From: Talpa occidentalis
Taxonomy: Eukaryota; Chordata; Mammalia; Eulipotyphla; Talpidae
Reading direction: 5' to 3'
Assembly (NCBI RefSeq): GCF_014898055.3
Contig: NW_023601322.1
Span: forward strand, 69,778,740 to 69,842,739
Length of the DNA: 64,000 nucleotides
A model generated the notes under the pieces. The model did not search any database and was not told the origin of the DNA. It saw nothing but the letters and a program-made list of their open reading frames with translations. Position 1 is the first letter of the stretch. Every line of letters begins with the position of its first letter. Both the position numbers and the translations under genes were made by a program. This document shows, piece after piece, positions 53,835 to 64,000 of the stretch.

Positions 53835-54651
53835 TCAGCCGCCAAACCCCAGACCGCCGGTGGCAAGAGTTGCAGGGACTGGAAGGACTGGCCCACCACA
53901 GCCAGGCGTGGAGGGACAGTCACTTTTCCAGTGACCCTGGACGTTGCAGATGAGGCACGGTCCTGGCGGAGGGCGGGGGTTGGGGCATTGTCTGGACCAG
54001 TGGCCTTCTTGGCCACATTTGAAGCAGGCTTCGGCGGCGGTCGGTTGGTTGGGGCCCATGGGGCCCATTGTCGTCCTCTGTTGGGCAGCAGGCGCTGCGG
54101 TCATTGGAGGAGCAGGGCCTGGCGGTCTCAAGGCAGCTACTGGGGCCTGAGCTTGAAGCTCAGCCTTCTGGCGACTGCGGAGTTCCCTCTCTGCCCTGTC
54201 CTGTTCCTCCCGGTTGTTAAATACTGTAAAGGCCATGTTCAGCAGATTCTGGATAGGGGTTTGAGGACCATTCTCAGCCTTTGGAAGTCAGGAGGGTTTT
54301 TTGAGGAAGACAGGGTAATCTTTCTGAGCTTATGAAGGTTTATAGGTTTAGGCGCTGCCGGTTGGAGACCAGCTAGGGGACAGGTCAGAGGTCAGGGTGG
54401 AAGAGAAGATAACATGTAATTATGACATGTAAGGTCATAAGCTAAGGTAAGATAATGAAATTTAGGTGTAGGTAGTGGGATAGTTTGTGAAAGAGCCAAT
54501 GCGCTTTACAAATTGGGAGAGATCAGACAGAGAAAGGAACATGGACTCTAACTCTTCCTTCAGTTCCCACCCACTTCCCTGAGGGGAGGGAGAAGAGGAT
54601 CAGCAGGGAGAGGGTGTGGCAGCTAGGAGGTGAAAAGAAAGGAGAGGGAGT
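53835..54651 (-). pseudogene. Provirus gag remnant (part capsid, nucleocapsid)
   Basis: A decayed capsid stretch at about 54380-54580 (VRVHVPFS, then a LTLAYDLT-like segment in another frame) is followed by an open nucleocapsid with two CX2CX4HX4C knuckles at 54026-53985 and 53957-53916. Matrix and most of the proline-rich region are gone. Confidence 0.85.
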
Positions 54652-54661
54652 GGACCTTACA
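54652..54661 (-). repeat. Residual 10 bp of the 5' LTR
   Basis: TGTAAGGTCC, identical to the first ten bases of the 3' LTR, directly joined to gag sequence and abutting the GACAC duplication. Confidence 0.75.
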
Positions 54662-54911
54662 GACACAACCTGTGGAGCTGTCCGCAGCCACTGCAGCACC
54701 AGTTCGATTCCCAGCCAGGGAGCCACCCACGTGGCGCAGCAGACCTCTCCTGACTGGCCCACTGCTCCCCTCAGCAGTGTATTTCAGTCATTCTGCCTGT
54801 TGTGCTCCCCACTCTGGTGAATCCTCTCACACGCACACACAGACTTTTGGCCTGTACCCCAGCTCTTGTGTGCATAAATAAAAAAATCTTTCAAAAAAAA
54901 AAATCCAGTGG

Positions 54912-55240
54912 ATTATGCTAAGGAAATAAGTCCGTAGAGAAAGACATACACTGTATGAATACACTCATTTGTGGAATATAAGCAAACAAAGCAAACCCTG
55001 GGACTTGACGGAATCATGGTTACCATAAGGAAAGTGGGAGAGGGGGAGAAGGGGGGAATGACGGGGGGTTCAGTAGAAGGGGCCTATTTGTGGGTGGTGG
55101 GTAGTGGTGGTGGGTAGTGACTGGCCCTTTGTTTGCGGGTGTGGTGTGAGGTGAGAGTTGCTGAGGTGAGAGACTATTCCGGAGTCGTGTGCAATGTTGT
55201 AACCTAATGTTATCTCAATTTACAAAAACAACAAAAAATC
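54912..55240 (+). mobile_element. L1 3' end fragment
   Basis: gattatgctaaggaaataag, cactcatttgtggaatataa and a G-rich 3'UTR, ending with an A-rich tail. It is the likely host of the split SINE. Confidence 0.75.
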
Positions 55241-55402
55241 CACCTCTGCAGTTATTATGTAAAAAAACGGTAGGCCAATGCAGTAGTTCCCGAGAGCCCA
55301 GACTCACACCAGGTGCAGAATCTTTGCAAGGATGAGAAGGTTTGTAAACTTGGTAAAGTTGAACAGACTGGGCTACAAATTAAGGCATCCAGGCCCACCA
55401 GA

Positions 55403-56379
55403 TGTAAGACCAGAGGGCTGCTTGGAAAATAGGGGTAGGGGGGCAACGGAATTCAGTCTAAAGGCCCTGGGCCGCCAGCAAAGAAAATCAAGGTGTTTTA
55501 AAAAGAAAAAGCCACTTTTGTTATTTTCCGGAAAGAGATGTAGAGTGAGGTTGGTAAGTGCTGTTTTATGTCCAGCTATAAAGCAAAAGGAGGCCACACA
55601 GCAGGGAGAGTCAAAGACTACCAATGATAAAAGGCCAGCCACTTATGGCTCAGAAGCTTAAGAAGAAAGGATGGGCCTCCCCTGGTGGTGCAGGCAGTTG
55701 AGCCCCGTGCTGTGAAGTTGTCCGCAGCTTCTGCAGTGCCGGCTGGATCCCGGCGGGCAGAGTGTTTCCTCAGTCTGCCTGTTCTGTTTCCCGCTTTGTC
55801 TCTGGTGAATCCTCTCACCCTCCCTTGCATCTGGCCTGTACCCTGGTTCTTGTATAAAATAAATAAATAAATCTTATTAAAAAAAAAAGAAGAAAGGATG
55901 ACTGTCCTAGCTGAGGAATAGTTCAATAAAAGGATTTGCCCTTTCCTATCTGTAGGGTAAATGATTTTCAGGCTTTTCTGCCCTCCACCATTGGGATTGC
56001 CCTGCCTGATGGGGCACTTGCATTTTGTTACAGTTATAGTTATGTTGTTTACTTCATTACCTCTGCGCCATGGCTCAGTATTGAGGTATTAGCGAAGAGA
56101 AGCAGGAGAAGGAGAGAAAGCCAGAAGAGAGAAGCCCAGAGTGAAGACTTGCTGGGGGCTTGGAAGCCTGCCTGCCTCCTGGCCTTCTGCCGCTCCCCAT
56201 ACCCCACCCCTGCCTGCTGTGTAAGTGGTTGCTGCACTACATGTAAAAGCTCAATAAAAGCCTGAGAAAGCCACATAGAGCTCCAGGACTCTCCTTTACC
56301 GGGTCTGCTCAGATCGTAGAAAACCTGCTCAGTGGCCTGTCCTGCCACCACGTTATCCCTCAACTCGCAAATGCTTACA
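55403..56379 (+). mobile_element. Candidate LTR with a SINE inside
   Basis: Starts TGTAAG and ends CTTACA, with a retrovirus-like ctcaataaaagc poly(A) signal (AATAAA 56253-56258) about 120 bp before the end. No convincing target duplication was seen, so borders are tentative. Without the internal SINE it is about 760 bp. Confidence 0.4.
55673..55889 (+). mobile_element. tRNA-derived SINE, internally deleted
   Basis: Lacks part of the central body. Flanked by aagaagaaaggatg on both sides. Confidence 0.92.
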
Positions 56380-56825
56380 AAATTATGTTTTCTAATACAA
56401 TAGGATACCTGAGCTTGAAATGTAGGAGGGAATGATTCTGAAATATAAGCGTTCAAATTTACTTTAAACCTAAAAATTAAGCAGTCTTATTCCAGTGAGC
56501 TCATTGGACTCAAACATTTTGAGGAATGAAGATTTTGAAGTTTTGTTTTGATTAAAATGAAATCACAATTTCAGGAGACATTCAGTCATGACTTGAGTTA
56601 CTATTGCTAAAAAACAATTTGAGTACATTTTGAAGGTCTTACTGATGTCATGCAGTGATTCCTGAGTTAGCATCTAGCAGGTAGGAGGTAGCAGGTAGAA
56701 AGGAGTTCTGAGGAGCAGTACGATATGAAAGTCTTTTTATAGGAAGATGGTAGGGAAAACAAGGAGGCTGAAGCAGAGTGGTTATGAAAAAATCACTTTC
56801 CTTTAGGGGATGGCAGGGCTCTATC
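56380..56825. other. Intergenic segment without recognised content
   Basis: About 450 bp between the candidate LTR and a SINE. No gene, RNA or known repeat is seen. Confidence 0.5.
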
Positions 56826-56842
56826 AGGTAGATTACCTTTTC

Positions 56843-57176
56843 TTTTTTTTTTTTTTTTATAGAGGCATGTTTTTATTTATTTATTTGTTTGTTTTGTTTA
56901 TACAAGCACTGGGTACAGTCAGAAGCGTGAGGAGGGTGAGAGAATTCACCAGAGCCAGAGCCGGGAGCAGAGCAGGCAGAAGGACCGAAGTACACTGCTG
57001 AGGGGAGCAGCGGGCGGCAGGAGAGGTCTGCGCGCCATGTGGGACCCTCCTCCGGTGGCCGGGGAGCAGCCGGGGATCGAACCGGCGCCGCAGAGGCCGC
57101 GAGCAGCTTCGCAACCCGGCGCCGCAGAGGCCGCGAGCAGCTTCGCAGCTCAACCGCTGCGCCACCGGGGAGGCCC
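56843..57176 (-). mobile_element. tRNA-derived SINE, young subfamily with internal duplication
   Basis: tatagaggcatgttttta tail. Flanked by aggtagattaccttttct. A 31-bp piece of the tRNA-like head is repeated (57083-57113 and 57117-57147). Confidence 0.95.
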
Positions 57177-57539
57177 AGGTAGATTACCTTTTCTCCAAAA
57201 GACCAAACCTTTAAGTTCAGTCTTGGTTTGAGACTTTGTGTTAGTGATTCCATTTTGGTCTGTTTTATTATGATTGCCTTTGGAATGCAAGCCCTGGAAA
57301 GTCTTGAGTTTCAGGAAGAATTGACATCTCAGTTTCACCAAGAACACACACTGTTCTAGAATATAATGTCATTACTGTTTTGGAACTTGTTATTCATAGG
57401 TTTTGGTTAATACATAAAATCCAGAGATTTTATATTTAAAATTTTTTTATATAGAAACATTCTATAATAAACATTTTTCCATGAGATTCCATAAAAGTCT
57501 CTATTTCTTTTATAATTTATTTATTTTCTTAAATCATTA

Positions 57540-58378
57540 TTCTCCCTTCAAGTATAATCCCTGTGGTTCTCCCATAGCATCTGTGGACTGTCACTGTGGT
57601 TCCTTGTGCTCTTCCCTCTTCGCTTTTGATCCCTCTGCCTTTTTTTTTCCCTCAAATCTATGGTCAGCTTGCAAGTTTTGTCTTTTTCCTGACTCTTGTC
57701 TTTCACTGCTCCACATGTAAGTGAAACCATTAGATATTTTTCTTTTTCCTTCTGACTTATTTCGCTTAGCATAAACCCTTCCAGCTCCCTCCATGTTGCT
57801 GCAAATTATGAGTTTGCCTTATTTGATTGCCGAGTAGTATTCCGTTGTGTGTGTGTTGTGCACTACGTACCTTAGCTATTAAAATAGTGCTGCTATAAAC
57901 ATAGGAGTGCAGGTTTCCTTTCCAATTAGTACTTTTATGTCCTTTGGGTGGATTCCTACTAGTGAAATCTACTGGATCATAAGGTAGGTCCATTTTTAGT
58001 GTTTTGAGGGTTCTCCACATAGCTTTCCATTGTGGCTGGACCAGTTTGCATTCCCACCAGCAGTGTAAGAGGATTCCTTTTTCTCCACATCCTCGCCAGC
58101 ATTCATTGTTTGCACTTTTTTTGAAATGGGCCATTCTCACAGATGTGAAGAGCTATCTCTCATTGCGGTTTTGGTTTGCATTTCCCTGATAATTAGTGAT
58201 ATTGAACATTTTTTCACATGCCTGTTGGCCATTTGTATTTCTTCTTTGGAGAAGTGTCTTTTCAGTTCTTGTGACCATTTTTTTTGACTGGGTTGTTTGT
58301 TTTTGTTGAGTTGTGTAAGCTGTTTGTAGATCTTGATAACAGCCCCTTATCGGTCGTATAGTGTATAAATATTATCAC
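57540..58378 (-). mobile_element. 5'-truncated L1 fragment
   Basis: Reverse complement of L1 3'UTR and ORF2 end (ttatttcgcttagcataaac, gagtagtattccgttgtg, ctgctataaacataggagtg). It ends close to the MYOT 3'UTR. Confidence 0.85.
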
Positions 58379-58434
58379 CCTTAAACCCTAAAGTTTTATT
58401 AGAAAATTTTAAAATTTTGTGAAGAGGAGACACT

Positions 58435-61400
58435 GTTTTAAATATTTGAAATTTTATTCTCTTGCGACATAAAACTGTGGCACTCAGAAAATCTGTACGA
58501 TGTTAGTGATTCTATAAGAGGAATCTGGTAAAACTATTTAGAAGGCAGTACCAGTACACCTTATAGCAAGCATTAGATGTTTTAAAAGCGTTGGTATTAA
58601 TGTATAATCTGTAATTGTTAAGTGTGTATGATTTAAATGTTAAAATCCCACATTTTAAGATCATCTTCTGCAGTTACAAACCCATATATCCAAATTTTCT
58701 ATAGGCTTCACAAACCAGAGAAGTAGAGTGTGTAAGAGTCAGAGGATAAATAGTAGTATAAATATATATTAGTTATATTACCTAATTAAAGTCATAATCT
58801 GTTAATACAGCTATTGATTTATTTCAAAAATTTAATTGAATATATTTCTAGTAGTTTAGTTGCTGTGTTTTCCAATGTTGGTAAAATTATTAAAGTTCTT
58901 CACTTTCATAGAGTCCAGATTGAGCTGCCAGACGCTGAAATTCTCCTTCAGGATTAAAAGCTTGTTTCACATCCAAACCTTTCCCATTAAGTGCTAAATA
59001 TTTGCTGAAAGTTGGTCGAACACGTAACTGCTTAGGAGCTGGGACATTTTGGGTTGGACGGGCTGAAATAGATCAAATAAAAGTCATTTAAGAAAAACCA
59101 CTGTAAACAAAGGGGTTGCAGTAGGTATTCATTATTAGACGGAAAAAAATGAAAGCTGATGATGTATGTGGAAAGCCCTTCAGATTTTATTCAGTGCTGG
59201 GATTTGTGCTTCTTATTAAATCTTCTGGTAAAGTCTCCTACACCTGGGTTGATAGTGTGACATACCTGTAACATCTAATCTTGTATGACATGAGATGACT
59301 CCAGCTTCATTAACGGCAGAGACAGTATACCACCCAGCATCTTTCTTGGTTACATCGTTTATCAATAAGGTAATTCTCCCAGTATTATCATGATATAAGC
59401 TGAAATGAAACAATTAAAAAAGGAAAGTATAAGGATTTTCTTGTGAAAGTCTTGCTTCTGACTTACTGGCAGACAGATACAAAGTTAAGAGGCATTTGGA
59501 AATTCTGAGTCTATACCAAGTCATGCCAAATAGCAATTGTGAAAAAATTAAACATCCCTCTTCCCCTTTGATATAGTTTACACCACCTATTTTCTTGAGT
59601 GAGCTTTTTAAATTATTAGTAAAAAGGGAAATCCTAGCCTACTTTAACCCTTAAAGTTCTGATTAGTGGATTTTTGCTTAATGAGATTTTTTTTTTCAGT
59701 CTTGCCACTTTTTTAAAATATTTTTGATCCAAGAAAGATTTTTTTTTGCAAGTCTGCAAGATTTTATTGATTTTCTGATAAAGAACTTCTAAATCTCATA
59801 TAATGACAGAAATTCTGTACTGTGAATTGTATTGCTTTAAGTCATGACTGAATAAATCAGTTCACTCAGTAATTACCTAGAAATGGCCTCCACATTCTCC
59901 CACCTTCCTCCCTTTTTTTGATCCTTTCTCCTAGCCTGGGAACCCCACTTTGTTTATTGGTGGCCACTAATTTTTTATTTGTTTTGTCAAAATGTCCACT
60001 ATAAGAACATCTGATATTTGTGTTTGTCATTATGACTTACTTTACTATGCACAATTCCCTCACATATCCATTTTACTGTAATAAAATCCAATTTTACTGT
60101 AAGCATAAATACTTTGTCTTTTCTTATAACTGAATAATAATATTTCAATCTATATCTGTATCTATATCTATATCTATCTATCTATATCTATCTATCTATA
60201 TAGATATATATGGATTCCTAATCCAGTCCTCTGTCACTGAACATTTAGGTTGTTCCCATATCCTAACTATTTTAAATAATGTTGCAATAACCATTGCAGA
60301 AGATTCAATTTTTTGAATTGAGGTTTCATGTTCTTCAGACAGATACCCAAGAGTGGGATTGCTGGATTGTATGGTATGTCCACTTTTATTTTTTTAAGGT
60401 TAATTAAGGTTGCTTTCCAAAATGAACACACCAGTTAACATCTCCACCATAAACAGTGTAATAGGGTTCTCTTTCTTTGTATCCTCTCCAGCATTTTTCG
60501 TTGGGGGTCTTTTAAATATGTGCCATTCTCATGGGTTTAAGATGATGTCTCATTGTGGTTTTACCCTGCAGCTGCCTTACTCAAACTGATGAAAAATTTT
60601 CCACGTATCTGTCCGGATCTCTTGTGCATTTATTAATTGGATTATTTAAATTTTTGTTAAGTTGAATAAGCTTTTTGTATATCTTGATTATTAACTTTGT
60701 TGGTTGTGTAATGTATGAAAATTTTCTACCCCTCGGTAGGATGTCTTTTTAATCTACTTATATTATCTTTTGCTGTTTGAAAGATTTATAATTTGAGGCA
60801 ATCCCAATTGCTTATTTTCGTTTTTATTTCCTTTGCCATAGGGGTCAAGTTTACAAAAACATCTTTGTCATTGATGTTGTGAAGCATATTGCCAGTGTTT
60901 ATTTCTACATATTTTATTGTTGCAGGTCTTATAAGTCTTTAATCCATTTATTTTTGAATTTATTTATGTGTATGGAGTTAAAGGGCGATCTAGCTTCATT
61001 CTTTTACTTGTGGTTATCCAGTTTTCCCAGAGTCATTTGTTGAAGAGACTCTCCTTTCCCCATTGTATAATTCTCTCCTTTATCAAGAATTAAGTATTGA
61101 TATATCTGTGGATTTATTTCTGAGCTTTTGATTTTGCTCCACTGATCCCTGTGTCCATTTTAATTTTTTTTAAAGATTTATTTTTATACAAGAACTGGGG
61201 TACAGGCCAGAGGCATGGGAGGGTGAGAGGATTCACCAGAGACAGCGGGGAGCAGAACAGGTAGATGGACCAAAATACACTGCTGAGGGGAGCAGCTGGT
61301 GAGACAGGAGAGGTCTGCTGCACCATGTGGGTTTCTCCCTGGCTGGCTGGAATTGAACTGCACTGCAGAGGCTGTGAACAGCTTTACAGCGCTGTGCCCA

Positions 61401-62655
61401 ACCCGCTGTGCCACTGGGGAGGACCCACTGTGTCCATTTTTAATTACTACCTATTACTACTGTTTCATACTATAATTTAAGTCAGCATTTTGATACCTTT
61501 ATTTCTCTTCTTTTTATCAGGATTGCTTTAGTTATTTGAGGCTTTCGTGATTCCAACACATTCCTATTGTGTTTGTTTTTTTTTTTTGAAGAATATAATT
61601 GGTATTTTAATGGGAGATGCTTTGGTAAACCAGTCTTTTGACAACATTAATTCCCTGGTCATGAGCATGGAATATCCTTTCATCTTCTTATGGAGTCATA
61701 TAGTTTTCATTGTATATGTTTTTCACCTTATTGGTCAGGTTAATCCCTTGGTATTTGATTCTTTTGATGTGATTGTGAATGGAATTATTCTCTTAAATTA
61801 TGAATTTAATAATTGTTAATTTACTTTTCTTCTTGTGTATTATTTCCTACTCCTTCCTACTGTGCTGATGTCTTTCTTGATATATGAGATAGCCATCCAT
61901 TTATGTTTTAGAGGTTGTTGTCTTATTGGGTGTAGTATGGTTGTGATATGTGGAGGAGGCAAAATCAGCATCTCTTACTCTGCAACCATCTTGCCAAACT
62001 CCCTGGCTTATTATATTACTATATTTGTTTTAAAATCTAGACAACTTGAGATCACAAATGTATATCATTTAAAATGCATTTCAAGGGCCTCCCCGGTGGC
62101 GCAGCAGTTGAGCGCTGGGTTGCGAAGCTGCCCGCGGCCTCTGCGGCGCCGGTTCGATCCCCGGCTGCTCCCTGGCCACCGGAGGAGGATCCCACATGGT
62201 GCGCAGACCTCTCCTGCTGCCCGCTGCTCCCCTCAGCAGTGTACTTCCGTCCTTCTGCCTGCTCTGCTCCCCGCTCTGGCTCTGGTGAATTCTCTCACCC
62301 TCCCGCGCTTCTGACTGTACCCAGTGCATGTATAAACAAAACAAACAAACAAATAAAATAAATAAATAAATAAATAAAAACATGCCTCTATAAAAAAAAA
62401 AATAAAAAAAAATAAAATGCATTTCAAACTGTAATATAACTGTTTTCACCCAAATTAATTATAGTGAAGTATAAAAATAGTCATCCTACCTTATTCGATC
62501 AGTGTTGAATCGTACCATTTCATTATTTCTTTTCCAGAAAAGCTTTGGTGGAGGTACAGCTGAGATTTGGCATTCTAGCTTCACTGTATCTCCTTCAAAA
62601 ACTTTTTTGCTTTGTGGTTTGTAGATAAACATTGGTGCTCTTCTATGTTCTTTTG
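58435..62655 (-). CDS. MYOT: MYOT (myotilin), 3' end: last three coding exons
   Basis: Myotilin is a Z-disc protein of striated muscle that binds actin, alpha-actinin and filamin C through tandem Ig domains. The window holds coding exons 62490-62655, 59266-59399 and 58890-59062 (minus strand). They encode the second Ig domain and the C-terminal tail, 156 residues. The Ig fold cysteine (KLECQIS), the W of strand C (LFWKR) and the D-A-G-W-Y motif before the distal Cys (VISCHT) are visible. The tail reads QFQRLAAQSG-like sequence and ends LYESEEL, as in human. All borders and phases agree. Upstream exons lie beyond the window. The region is intact. Confidence 0.96.
58453..58458 (-). terminator. 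MYOT: Candidate MYOT poly(A) signal AATAAA
   Basis: Minus-strand AATAAAAT about 430 bp past the stop. A second one lies at 58395-58400, next to an L1 remnant. The first is the more likely. Confidence 0.55.
58890..59062 (-). CDS. MYOT: MYOT last coding exon and stop
   Basis: Encodes RPTQNVPAPKQLRVRPTFSK to LAAQSGLYESEEL, with TAA at 58892-58890. The 3'UTR probably runs to about 58435. Confidence 0.95.
59266..59399 (-). CDS. MYOT: MYOT exon, second half of second Ig domain
   Basis: A 134-bp exon between tttcag and gtatgt. It encodes LYHDNTGRITLLINDVTKKD and then AGWYTVSAVNEAGVISCHTR. Confidence 0.95.
60150..60205. repeat. TATC/TATATC microsatellite
   Basis: Imperfect repeats of tatc and tatatc units. 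Confidence 0.9.
61161..61426 (-). mobile_element. tRNA-derived SINE, older subfamily
   Basis: tatacaagaactggggtaca body. Flanked by tgtgtccattttaat-like copies from the host L1. Confidence 0.93.
62085..62413 (+). mobile_element. tRNA-derived SINE, young subfamily
   Basis: GGGCCTCCCCGGTGGCGCAG head, tail aaaacatgcctctataaaaa. Flanked by aaaatgcatttca. It ends 77 bp from a MYOT exon. Confidence 0.95.
62490..62655 (-). CDS. MYOT: MYOT exon, first half of second Ig domain
   Basis: A 166-bp phase 1-2 exon between tatgtag and gtagga. It encodes KEHRRAPMFIYKPQSKKVFE and onward to NNEMVRFNTDRI, with the first Ig cysteine (LEC). Confidence 0.95.
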
Positions 62656-63091
62656 CTACATAGTAATAAAAATTCAAGTATTTGAAATGTTACAAAAATA
62701 TTAAGTCAGAACAAAGCATTATGAAATTGTATGTTGAAATGAAAGTTCTAAAAAACTGTGAACAGGATTGGAAGCTTTATGTTTTAAATTAAGTTTTAAT
62801 AATATACAGTACTGTTGTATTATTATACCATTTAGAGTCCCAAAATAGTAATGTAACAGTGCATTGAATTTATAATCGGTTTCATTCAATGAATTTGTCA
62901 TATTTTCATTTATCTCATGTGTAGGAAGGCAGCATGAATGGCAGAAAAAGAACCCAAAAGATTTGGGTTCAAATTCTTTTCTTGTCCCTGCCAGTCATGC
63001 TAAGTTGGGAATAATTTATTTAATTTTTCTGAGGTTCACTTTTAGCCACTATGAAATTGTAACCAGGACTGCTGTGCCTACCACAGAAAAT

Positions 63092-63114
63092 TATTATATA
63101 TATATATATATATA
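63092..63114. repeat. TA microsatellite
   Basis: About ten TA units between the target duplication and the T-rich end of the adjacent SINE. Confidence 0.9.
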
Positions 63115-63376
63115 TTTTAAAGATTTATTTATTTATTTATACAAGCACTGGGTATAGTCAGAAGCGTGGGAGGGTGAGAGAATTCACCAGAGCCAGAGCA
63201 GGAACTAGAACAGGCAGACCGATGAAATACACTGCTCAGGGGAGCAGCGGGCATGGCAGGAGAGGTCTGCATGCCATGTGGGACCCTCACCGGCAGCCGG
63301 GGTTTGAACCTGCTCTGCAGAGGCTGCAGGCAGCTTTGCAGCCCAGCGCTCAACCACTGTGCCACCAGGGGAGGCC
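63115..63376 (-). mobile_element. tRNA-derived SINE
   Basis: Flanked by ccacagaaaattatt at 63081 and 63377. Confidence 0.93.
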
Positions 63377-63870
63377 CCACAGAAAATTATTGTACAGATC
63401 AGTTGAGATAATTAAGAAACACTTTGTAAACTAACAAATAATATACAAATGCCAGTAATTATGATATTTTTACTTTTCTTCAAATATCTGAGGGCAAAAA
63501 GCAAATTACACTCTAGCTTTTCTGAAGGAGAAATGAGCAGATTAGACAGATTTCCTGCTAAGGTCCTTTTCAGCTCTCTGACATTGTGGTAATTTATACC
63601 AACATTATAGTTGGTAGAAAAAGGATTTTCCCAAAGTGAATTTACTTGATTTTTTAAAAATTTCCGGATCATTAGTTTTTCCCATAAAGTGAGGTCTTAC
63701 CATATCACAGAATCTTAAAATTTTTTCATTGATCTTTGTAGGACAAAAATTCAAGAAAATTGTTCATCCTTTACTTTGATTAGTGAATATATAGCAAAAT
63801 CTCTCTTATGCATCATACTATGGGGTATATCATTACAAATGTGATGTTTTTAAAGCATTTAAATTCTAAT

Positions 63871-64000
63871 TTTTTTTTAAAGATTTATTTATTTATTTAT
63901 ACAAGCTCTGGGTACAGTCAGAAGCGCGGGAGGGTGAGCGAATCCACCAGAGCCAGAGCGGGGAGCAGAGCAGGCAGAAGAACCGAAGTACACTGCTGAG
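63871..64000 (-). mobile_element. tRNA-derived SINE cut by the window end
   Basis: T run, tttatacaagctctgggtac, and the first body part. The head lies beyond the window. Confidence 0.93.

Larger units (their letters stand above)
49926..54661 (-). mobile_element. Defective class I (gamma-like) endogenous provirus
   Basis: A 4736-bp provirus flanked by GACAC at 49921-49925 and 54662-54666, with TG...CA ends. On the minus strand, in order, it carries 10 bp of the 5' LTR, a gag remnant, protease, reverse transcriptase, a joined connection/integrase-end remnant, env pieces and a 3' LTR (330 bp). All frames carry stops or frameshifts. The 5' LTR body, leader, matrix, most of RNase H and the integrase core are missing. 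It is an old, inactive copy. The class I assignment rests on the two-knuckle Gag, the pol text and the env layout; no named family is claimed. Confidence 0.93.
49893..54900 (+). mobile_element. SINE split by a provirus
   Basis: The SINE head is 49893-49925 and the rest is 54667-54900. Removing the insert and one GACAC copy gives a normal SINE. The SINE itself is flanked by aaaatccagt(a/g)g at about 49878-49890 and 54899-54911. Confidence 0.93.
59930..62030 (-). mobile_element. Old L1, interrupted by a SINE
   Basis: L1 ORF2 3' text in reverse (taaataatgttgcaataacc, acccaagagtgggattgctg, tttatcaggattgctttag). Interrupted at 61161-61426 and containing a TATC microsatellite at about 60150-60205. 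Borders approximate. Confidence 0.7.

Noticed and set aside
60150..60205. Regularly spaced repeats that might suggest an array.
   Set aside because: Plain TATC microsatellite; no CRISPR-like repeat/spacer structure, and not expected in a mammal.

Overview
This is a gene-bearing window from a placental mammal nuclear genome, with large introns, GT-AG exons and dense interspersed repeats. Three protein genes are recognised by translating their exons and comparing them with remembered human orthologues. They are the 3' half of FAM13B (+, 1616 to about 20870), all of PKD2L2 (-, about 48850 down to about 21000) and the 3' end of MYOT (-, 62655 down to about 58440). This is the MYOT, PKD2L2, FAM13B order of human chromosome band 5q31, seen from the opposite strand. 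FAM13B and PKD2L2 converge tail to tail. MYOT and PKD2L2 run in the same direction.

The repeat landscape gives a hint of the lineage. About two dozen copies of one tRNA-derived SINE are present, with an A-box-like and a B-box-like motif, a body of about 230 bp and an (AAATA)n tail. The family is not primate Alu, rodent B1/B2, carnivore CAN, ruminant Bov-tA, pig PRE-1 or horse ERE as I remember them. My best guess is a laurasiatherian, possibly a bat carrying a Rhin-1-like SINE. This is a guess from memory, not a proven assignment.

Layout: 1-20.9 kb holds FAM13B exons and introns (12 coding exons, stop at 18644-18646, 3'UTR about 2.2 kb). From 20.9 to 48.8 kb lies PKD2L2, whose 14 coding exons splice in silico into an uninterrupted 622-codon frame. 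A CpG-rich promoter with NRF1-like sites follows at 48.8-49.0 kb. The 49.3-56.4 kb intergenic block is rich in LTR elements. It holds a solo LTR with a GTAC target duplication and a defective class I (gamma-like) provirus on the minus strand. That provirus is inserted inside a SINE, which is itself inserted at an L1 fragment. A second, less certain LTR lies at 55.4-56.4 kb. From 56.4 to 64 kb come old L1 remnants, more SINEs and the last three MYOT exons.

Nothing here looks like a new multi-gene system. The most interesting points are: a recent-looking 157-bp tandem duplication covering the end of PKD2L2 exon 7 and its splice donor; an open, splice-flanked, membrane-segment-like candidate exon in PKD2L2 intron 2; the clean nesting of provirus in SINE; a sense-oriented solo LTR about 0.5 kb upstream of PKD2L2; convergent poly(A) signals about 35 bp apart between FAM13B and PKD2L2; and a young SINE subfamily carrying a shared extra tail.
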